Positions 5,837-10,209 of a stretch of DNA of 10,209 nt are shown piece by piece. The position numbers and the translations under genes are program-made. The stretch comes from Acidobacteriota bacterium. GTDB lineage: Bacteria; Acidobacteriota; Vicinamibacteria; Vicinamibacterales; UBA8438. How positions within the stretch are numbered: the first letter of the stretch is position 1; the number at the start of each line of letters is the position of its first letter. The notes beneath the pieces were generated by a model that saw only the letters and a program-made list of their open reading frames with translations, did not search any database and was not told where the DNA came from. Location: assembly GCA_005778315.1 (NCBI GenBank), contig SXOW01000029.1, positions 1-10,209 on the forward strand, read 5' to 3'.

Positions 5837-7021
5837 GTGTCTCGGGTGAACCGAACCTGGGTGGCGTGGCCGTCGTGGGTCTGCGCGATCGCGGTCGCCG
5901 CCGCGACCGCCGCGTCTCAGCCCGCGGTTCCGAAACGCCGGCCCTTGCCGGTCCTGCCGGACCCTCCCTACCGATACGACGACACCCTGCTGCCACGCCA
6001 CTTCACCGAACCAGACGGTCCGGAGAGCATCGCAGCCGCTGACAACACACCCAGCGACAATCCCACCACTGACGCGGGAGCGACCCTCGGGCGGGTCCTG
6101 TTCTATGACACCCGGCTGTCGGCGAACGACTCGGTGTCGTGTGGCACCTGCCATCAGCAGCGCCACGGATTCTCGGACCCCCGCCGGCACAGCATCGGCT
6201 TCGATGGTCAGCTCACGCGCCGCCACTCGATGAGCCTGACCAACGCGCGGTACTACGCGCGGGGCCGATTCTTCTGGGATGAGCGGGCCGAGACACTCGA
6301 GGCGCTGGTGCTGGCGCCTATTCAGGACTCCGTCGAGATGGGCATGTCACTGCCCGGCTTGGAGACGAAGCTCGCGGCGGTCGACTACTATCCCGGCCTG
6401 TTCGAACAGGCCTTCGGCGTCCCGACCGTGACGGCCGACGGCGTGGCCCGGGCGCTCGCGCAGTTCGTCCGCGCGCTCGTCTCGTATCAAGCACCGTACG
6501 ACCGGGCACGAGCCGCCGGCGCACCGGGCTCCAGCGCCTTCGCCGCGCAGTTGCCCGAGTTGTCCCGCCTCGGCCACCAGCTGTTCGTCACGGTTCCCGG
6601 CCAGGACGCGCGCGGCGCCGGCTGCGGCGGGTGCCACATCACCGACGCGCAGATCAGCCGGTCGCCCCGGAACATCGGTCTGCCTGACTATGACCCACGG
6701 GGAGGCGGTGACCAGGGCGCCGTCGACGGACGGTTCAAAGCACCCTCGCTCCGCAACGTGGCGGTGCGCGCGCCGTACATGCACGACGGACGGTTTGCCA
6801 CGCTGCGCGAGGTCGTTGACCACTACAATACGAAGGTCGAAGCCAACCCGTTCCTCGACCTGACGCTGATGGACCGCCGCCTGGCCGTGACGGGCGGCCC
6901 GGTTCGGCCAGTCCGTTTGGAGTTGACGGAGCAGGAGATCGAGGCCCTTGTTGCGTTTCTTGGCAGCCTCACGGATGACGCGTTTCTCACCGACCCCAGG
7001 TTCTCCGACCCTTTCTCATGA
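5837..7021 (+). CDS. Diheme cytochrome c peroxidase / MauG-like protein
   Basis: From GTG 5837 the product has 394 residues; GTG 5846 or TTG 5813 are alternatives, and no strong Shine-Dalgarno decides. The N terminus (MSRVNRTWVAWPSWVCAIAV and on to TAASQPA) is a signal peptide, so it acts in the periplasm. Family landmarks in order, numbered from 5837: LGRVLFYDTRLSANDSVSCGT (two segments, 84-104) carrying heme site CGTCH (102-106), FFWDERAETLEALVLAPIQD (145-164), VEMGM, second heme site CGGCH (263-267), FKAPSLRNVAVRAPYMHDGR (300-319) and a C-terminal LTEQEIEALVAFLGSLT. This is the bacterial diheme peroxidase/MauG architecture, which reduces hydrogen peroxide with electrons from a small cytochrome or modifies partner proteins. 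Length and spacing are normal. It diverges from the quinoprotein operon, and its PiT-type downstream neighbour begins 36 bases after its stop. Peroxidase versus MauG-like cannot be decided by eye. Confidence 0.88.
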   Translation: MSRVNRTWVAWPSWVCAIAVAAATAASQPAVPKRRPLPVLPDPPYRYDDTLLPRHFTEPDGPESIAAADNTPSDNPTTDAGATLGRVLFYDTRLSANDSVSCGTCHQQRHGFSDPRRHSIGFDGQLTRRHSMSLTNARYYARGRFFWDERAETLEALVLAPIQDSVEMGMSLPGLETKLAAVDYYPGLFEQAFGVPTVTADGVARALAQFVRALVSYQAPYDRARAAGAPGSSAFAAQLPELSRLGHQLFVTVPGQDARGAGCGGCHITDAQISRSPRNIGLPDYDPRGGGDQGAVDGRFKAPSLRNVAVRAPYMHDGRFATLREVVDHYNTKVEANPFLDLTLMDRRLAVTGGPVRPVRLELTEQEIEALVAFLGSLTDDAFLTDPRFSDPFS

Positions 7022-7057
7022 CGGGTCGATGCGGCGCGGCCGAACGCGCGGAAACCG

Positions 7058-8182
7058 ATGACGATCACCGCCGTCCTTGGCATCGGGCTGCTGTTGGCGT
7101 ACGCCAACGGTGCCAACGACAACTACAAGGGTGTGGCCACCCTGCTGGGCAGCGGCACGGCCTCCTATCGGCGCGCGCTCCTGTGGGCCACGGTCACCAC
7201 CGCCCTGGGGTCACTGACGGCGCTCGTGTTCGCTCGGGGCATGCTGGCGGCGTTCGCCGGCAACGGGCTCGTCCCGGCGGCGGTCGTGGCCGACCCGGCC
7301 TTCCCGACCGCGGTGGCGCTGGCCGCAGGGCTGACCGTGCTGCTCGCGACCCGGTTGGGGTTTCCAATCTCCACCACCCACGCGTTGCTCGGTGGACTGG
7401 TGGGCGCCGGCCTCGTCGCGTCGGCATCTGGCATCAACACCGTCACGCTGGCCACAGGGTTCATCCTGCCGCTCCTAACCAGTCCCCTGGTATCGGCGGC
7501 GCTGTCTGGCGGCATCTACCCCGGGCTGCGCGCGGGACGGCGCGCCCTCGGCATCACACGGGAGACGTGCGTGTGCGTCGGGGACGCGATCGTCGGGGTG
7601 GTGCCCGGTGCGCCTGGACACGCCGCCGCGCTCCAGGCCGTGACGTTGCCGACGGTCAGTGTCGGTGACTCGCCAAGCTGTCGGGTACGCTACAGCGGCC
7701 GTGTACTCGGGCTCGATGCCCGAATCCTGCTGGATATCGCTCACTACGCGAGCGCCGGTGCCGTGAGCTTTGCGCGCGGCCTCAACGACACCCCAAAAAT
7801 CGCGGCACTTCTGCTGGTGGGCAACCTCGTCGCGCCGAGCGCCGCGCTGATGGCGGTGGGCCTGGTGATGGCCACTGGTGGTTTCATCAGCGCCCGACAG
7901 GTCGCCGCGACCATGTCCCACGGCGTCACAGACATGAACGCGGGTCAGGGGTTCACCGCCAATGCCATCACGTCGGCGCTGGTGATCGGCGCCTCGACGC
8001 TCGGCCTCCCCGTGTCCACGACCCATGTCTCCTGTGGGGCGCTCTTCGGCATCGGCACCGTGACCCGCCTGGCGCACCGGCACACCATCCGACACATCGT
8101 GCTCGCGTGGGTCGTCACGCTCCCCATGGCCGCGCTCCTCGCGGCCGTCGCTTTGGTGACCATGCGCGTCTTCGTCGGGTAG
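7058..8182 (+). CDS. PiT-family (PHO4) inorganic phosphate/anion transporter
   Basis: This 374-residue integral membrane protein has two homologous halves of inverted topology, typical of PiT (SLC20-like) carriers that move phosphate, and in some relatives sulfate, with protons or sodium. The signature repeats are visible in both halves: YANGANDNYKG (15-25) with GFPISTTHALLGG (101-113), and FARGLNDTPKI (238-248) with GLPVSTTHVSCG (316-327). About ten hydrophobic segments are present. The halves are joined by a hydrophilic loop (about 155-225) containing CVCVGD (171-176) and another Cys at 208, longer and more cysteine-bearing than a plain linker. ATG 7058 follows the peroxidase stop by 36 bases with only a weak GGAAA before it, so co-transcription is likely. 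Fold call is secure; phosphate is the most likely substrate but sulfate cannot be excluded. Confidence 0.87.
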   Translation: MTITAVLGIGLLLAYANGANDNYKGVATLLGSGTASYRRALLWATVTTALGSLTALVFARGMLAAFAGNGLVPAAVVADPAFPTAVALAAGLTVLLATRLGFPISTTHALLGGLVGAGLVASASGINTVTLATGFILPLLTSPLVSAALSGGIYPGLRAGRRALGITRETCVCVGDAIVGVVPGAPGHAAALQAVTLPTVSVGDSPSCRVRYSGRVLGLDARILLDIAHYASAGAVSFARGLNDTPKIAALLLVGNLVAPSAALMAVGLVMATGGFISARQVAATMSHGVTDMNAGQGFTANAITSALVIGASTLGLPVSTTHVSCGALFGIGTVTRLAHRHTIRHIVLAWVVTLPMAALLAAVALVTMRVFVG

Positions 8183-8251
8183 GCGGACCCGCGAAATCGG
8201 GGCCGGGGCCTTGGGCGCTTCAGCGAGCGAGGTACGATGCGTCCCCCCGCG
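8183..8251. other. Convergent intergenic gap without a recognisable terminator
   Basis: These 69 GC-rich bases lie between the convergent PiT and VWFA-related genes. I found only very short self-complementary stretches (such as CGCT/AGCG around a two-base loop) and no T-run, so I do not call an intrinsic terminator. Confidence 0.5.
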
Positions 8252-9148
8252 TCAGCGCCCGCGCGACTCGAGTTGCGCACGCACTTCCACGCGAGCCTGG
8301 CTCCGGCGCACCGCCACGGCGACCTCGGCGGCTGGATCGGTATCAGCGGGCGGCTGGAATGTCACGACGTACCGGGCCGGCCGAGCCGCAGCGCGCGCGG
8401 CGACCAGTGCGGCCAACTCCCTCAGCTTGCGCACCACCGCGAAGCTCGGACTGTTCACCTCTTCGACCGTCCCGCCGGTGAACTCGCTGAACGTCCGGGC
8501 GACACCGGTCCACCGCGTCCCGCCCAGCGTGTTGAGCACGAGCGTGTGCACTGTCGTGCCGGTTTCAGCCAGCTGTTCCACCACCTGCTGGATGCGTCGT
8601 CGTGGCACATCTGTGGTCGCGTCGCCAGTCACCACGACGACGACAGGGCTCTCCGCATAGTCGCGGTAGAGCCGGTCGACGGTCTCCTCGACGGCGTGAA
8701 ACACGTTGGCATTCGCGTCACGCGACGCGAAATAGTGTCCGAACCCCTCCTTCACGGCGGCGCGGTCACTCGTCGCCTCGGCCACCGTCCGCGGCCTCGT
8801 CGCAAACAGCACGACGGCGACTTCGCTGCCTTCGGGTAGGTGATCAACAAACTGAGACAACCCGTTACGGATGTGGATCAGGTATGCGGCGATCCGCGTC
8901 GATTCTTCGACAAGCAGGACGAACCGTAACGGCGAGTCCACCAGTTCGGCATCGATGGTTCGACTCAGGGCGCCGCCCTGTTCAACCAGGAAGTCTCCAG
9001 GCCCAAGGTCGGTGATCGGTGTGCCATCCTCGGCTTGCACGAACACCTCCAGCCAAAGTCCGGTCCGCATCTGCGCCGCGACAGGCACGTCAGCCACCGC
9101 CCAGCAGATGGCGACCAGCGTCATGACGACGCGGGCACGATTCGCCAT
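8252..9148 (-). CDS. Secreted VWFA-related acidobacterial domain protein
   Basis: The 298-residue product starts at ATG 9148 with AAAGG six bases upstream; the frame is open further upstream but only as a shadow of the neighbouring gene. A signal peptide (about 1-25, ending in VPVAA) is followed by a short beta domain, LEVFVQAEDGTPITDLGPGDF (two parts, 33-53) and FLVEQGG, the typical opening of the VWFA-related proteins that are multiplied in Acidobacteria (the family known as TIGR03436). The von Willebrand A-like domain follows: LRFVLLVEESTRIAAYL (74-90), VAVVLFATRPRTVAEATSD (110-128), SPVVVVVTGDATTDVP (167-182), VHTLVLNTLGG. The metal site is degenerate: the DxSxS motif reads E-E-S-T-R (81-85). 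Metal-dependent adhesion is therefore doubtful. A role in envelope protein-protein contacts is inferred. The gene lies downstream of the PIG-V-like gene but is separated by 133 bases with hairpins, so it probably has its own promoter. Confidence 0.83.
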   Translation of the reverse strand: MANRARVVMTLVAICWAVADVPVAAQMRTGLWLEVFVQAEDGTPITDLGPGDFLVEQGGALSRTIDAELVDSPLRFVLLVEESTRIAAYLIHIRNGLSQFVDHLPEGSEVAVVLFATRPRTVAEATSDRAAVKEGFGHYFASRDANANVFHAVEETVDRLYRDYAESPVVVVVTGDATTDVPRRRIQQVVEQLAETGTTVHTLVLNTLGGTRWTGVARTFSEFTGGTVEEVNSPSFAVVRKLRELAALVAARAAARPARYVVTFQPPADTDPAAEVAVAVRRSQARVEVRAQLESRGR

Positions 9149-9154
9149 GAACGA

Positions 9155-9159
9155 CCTTT
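9155..9159 (-). promoter_or_regulatory. Ribosome binding site of the VWFA-related gene
   Basis: AAAGG on the minus strand lies six bases before ATG 9148, and a signal peptide begins at that codon. Together they fix this start within a much longer open frame. Confidence 0.55.
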
Positions 9160-9168
9160 CTGTGCGGA

Positions 9169-9183
9169 TCTCACATGGTGAGA
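9169..9183. promoter_or_regulatory. Inverted repeat, candidate operator or leader hairpin
   Basis: TCTCAC and GTGAGA are exact reverse complements separated by ATG. The repeat sits 20 bases upstream of the VWFA-related start codon, just above its Shine-Dalgarno. Position and symmetry fit a repressor site or a small hairpin in the 5' leader; no known regulator consensus is recognised. Confidence 0.35.
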
Positions 9184-9215
9184 AGTTAGCGTACCCGGAT
9201 GAAAGTATCCCCCGA

Positions 9216-9228
9216 CGCCCCTCGGGCG
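9216..9228. repeat. Short GC-rich hairpin in the intergenic region
   Basis: CGCCC and GGGCG pair around a three-base CTC loop. It lies between the larger hairpin at 9240-9259 and the VWFA-related start, and could help terminate or stall the transcript of the upstream membrane glycosyltransferase gene. Confidence 0.35.
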
Positions 9229-9239
9229 CAACACCGTCG

Positions 9240-9259
9240 CCGCCGGGAAGATCCGGCGG
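9240..9259 (-). terminator. Hairpin after the PIG-V-like gene, possible terminator
   Basis: CCGCCGG and CCGGCGG form a perfect seven-base-pair stem with a six-base loop, beginning 22 bases past the TGA of the membrane glycosyltransferase gene. G-T pairs could lengthen it. No T-run follows on the minus strand, so it may be a Rho-assisted terminator or a 3'-end protecting hairpin instead of a classical one. Confidence 0.4.
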
Positions 9260-9281
9260 TGGTTGCCACCCGATCGCAGGG

Positions 9282-10209
9282 TCAGAAGATGTCGCGCCAG
9301 GTAAAAAACAGCACCGCGACGAGACCCTGGAGCACGCCAAACACGGACGCGGTCGCGGCGCGTTGCGTACTGGACGCGACCGCGGCCAGGTACAGAAACA
9401 GTGGAAACAGCACGGCCGTGTAGCGCCCCATGGACTCCAACCCACCAGACAGCAATGGCGGCACCAGGCTGACCACGAGGAAGCTGCCATAGAGGACTCC
9501 GAACCGCCGGGTGACTGGCCACACCAGCGCCAACGCGAGCACCGTCGGCAGCAGGTTGAGTACGTCATATGGCCGGCCGAGCGCGTAGCCGCCGGGACCG
9601 TGTTCCCGGAGATAGGACCAATGGTCGTGCACGATCGCGCCCACGCCCGTCGCGTCCCTTCCCCAGGCGGATTGGCCGTCCAACCAGGCCAGCGGTTCCC
9701 CCGTGATTCGAGAGAGCAACAGTGAGTGGGCCAACATACCCACCAAGGGTGCCACTGCCACCGCCATCGCCACATACCGGTCCCGCTGCCGCTTCGCGGT
9801 ACCCCGCGTGGACTCGCGGTCGTCCACGAACACCGGTCGCCCCCAGCCCAGCCACGGCACGAATGCGGTCGCGGCCGCCAGTGCCAGCGGTACCGCAAGA
9901 ACGAAACCATTCGGTCGGACCAACCCCACCACGATGCCGCATACGGCCGCCCGCCAGAACCATCGGTGACGAAAACAGTAGATGGTAGTGACCGTTACCA
10001 GCAGATATAGCGACTCGGTGTAGACCGCACCGTAGAACACGGCGAACGGATAGGCCCCGAGCAACACCAACGCTCCGGTCGCCGCATCATCCTGCAGGTC
10101 ATCCCGCGCCAGCTGCGCGAGCACGGCCAGCGCGAACATGAAGGCCACGCAAGACAGCAGGAACCCAACGGCCAGTCCGGTCCGCTGCAGCCGCGCGTCC
10201 TCCTCAACA
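9282..10209 (-). CDS. Multi-pass PIG-V-like mannosyltransferase/glycosyltransferase, 5'-truncated by the window edge
   Basis: The frame is open from the TGA at 9282-9284 to the right edge (308 codons visible), so the start is outside the window. A GTG at 10148 is only an internal codon: it falls within a hydrophobic segment (GLAVGFLLSCVAFMFALAVL). The protein is a polytopic membrane protein with about seven or eight visible hydrophobic segments. The diagnostic stretch LLGAYPFAVFYGAVYTESLYL resembles the P-F...F..A.YTES motif of PIG-V/GPI mannosyltransferase II-like proteins, and GLVRPNG and MGRYTAVLFPLFLYLA fit the same family. Bacterial relatives transfer sugars from polyprenyl-phosphate donors on the outer face of the cytoplasmic membrane; the acceptor here is unknown. 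The catalytic N-terminal loop, where the acidic residue of such GT-C enzymes usually lies, is beyond the edge and cannot be checked. The VWFA-related gene follows on the same strand. Confidence 0.75.
   Translation of the reverse strand, partial: VEEDARLQRTGLAVGFLLSCVAFMFALAVLAQLARDDLQDDAATGALVLLGAYPFAVFYGAVYTESLYLLVTVTTIYCFRHRWFWRAAVCGIVVGLVRPNGFVLAVPLALAAATAFVPWLGWGRPVFVDDRESTRGTAKRQRDRYVAMAVAVAPLVGMLAHSLLLSRITGEPLAWLDGQSAWGRDATGVGAIVHDHWSYLREHGPGGYALGRPYDVLNLLPTVLALALVWPVTRRFGVLYGSFLVVSLVPPLLSGGLESMGRYTAVLFPLFLYLAAVASSTQRAATASVFGVLQGLVAVLFFTWRDIF

Noticed and set aside
5745..5996. 84-codon N-terminal extension of the MBL-fold hydrolase
   Set aside because: It is Arg-rich, would bury the signal peptide inside the protein, and overlaps the start of the divergent peroxidase. 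GGAGG before ATG 5744 supports the shorter form.
7018..7668. ATGA-overlapping open frame just after the peroxidase gene
   Set aside because: It is tempting as a coupled gene, but the product is Gly/Arg-rich without motifs and lies out of frame over the PiT transporter, whose two duplicated signatures are unmistakable.
7707..7723. Inverted repeat TCGGGC/GCCCGA in the PiT gene
   Set aside because: A six-base stem in GC-rich coding sequence is common by chance, and no positional argument supports a function.
7475..8095. Open frame antisense to the PiT gene
   Set aside because: The product is rich in Arg, Gly, His and Asp, a typical reversed-complement reading of hydrophobic membrane codons, with no start signal.
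8871..9725. Open frame running antisense across the VWFA-related gene, the gap and part of the PIG-V-like gene
   Set aside because: It spans two well-supported minus-strand genes and the structured gap, and has no motif or ribosome binding site.
9149..9910. 254-codon N-terminal extension of the VWFA-related protein
   Set aside because: Most of it is a Trp/Cys/Arg-rich out-of-frame reading of the membrane glycosyltransferase gene. The signal peptide and AAAGG at 9148 mark the true start.
10146..10148. GTG start for the PIG-V-like protein
   Set aside because: It lies in the middle of a hydrophobic membrane segment that continues in frame to the window edge, so it is an internal valine.

Overview
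The window is GC-rich, densely coding bacterial chromosome, most likely from an Acidobacteriota member of the Vicinamibacteria / subgroup 6 type. Three protein families point there: a secreted protein with the VWFA-related domain typical of Acidobacteria, a secreted protein of unknown function of a kind I associate with acidobacterial genomes, and a PQQ-type beta-propeller protein paired with a separate cytochrome c. The assignment rests on recognising families by eye, not on a search. No tRNA, rRNA, CRISPR array, integrase or transposase was seen.

Layout. (1) At 1-1206 (+) lies the 3' part of a tetratricopeptide-repeat protein that begins upstream of the window. (2) At 1253-5744 (-), convergent with it, is a tight four-gene unit, in transcription order: secreted metallo-beta-lactamase-fold hydrolase, secreted protein of unknown function, diheme cytochrome c, PQQ-type quinoprotein. 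Gaps are 31 and 13 bases and the last two genes overlap by four bases (ATGA), so this is very probably one operon. (3) A divergent intergenic region of about 90 bases separates it from a rightward pair: a diheme cytochrome c peroxidase/MauG-like protein (about 5837-7021) and a PiT-family anion (phosphate) transporter (7058-8182). (4) Convergent with that pair, at 8252-10209 (-), are the VWFA-related secreted protein and, upstream of it, a multi-pass PIG-V-like membrane glycosyltransferase cut by the window's right edge. The 133-base gap between these two holds two hairpins and a short inverted repeat.

How it works together. Five consecutive genes (four leftward, one rightward) encode proteins with predicted export signals, and three of those are redox proteins. 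The simplest reading is a periplasmic oxidation module in which the quinoprotein would oxidise an unknown substrate and pass electrons to the diheme cytochrome. The hydrolase and the unknown protein would act on the same substrate or its product, and the divergent diheme peroxidase would remove peroxide or accept electrons. The substrate cannot be read from the sequence. The most interesting points are the atypical active site of the quinoprotein (no vicinal disulfide, an Asp-x-Asp pair kept, the usual Glu motif rewritten), a beta-rich Sm/SH3-like insertion inside the second cytochrome domain, and the conserved unknown protein of the operon.
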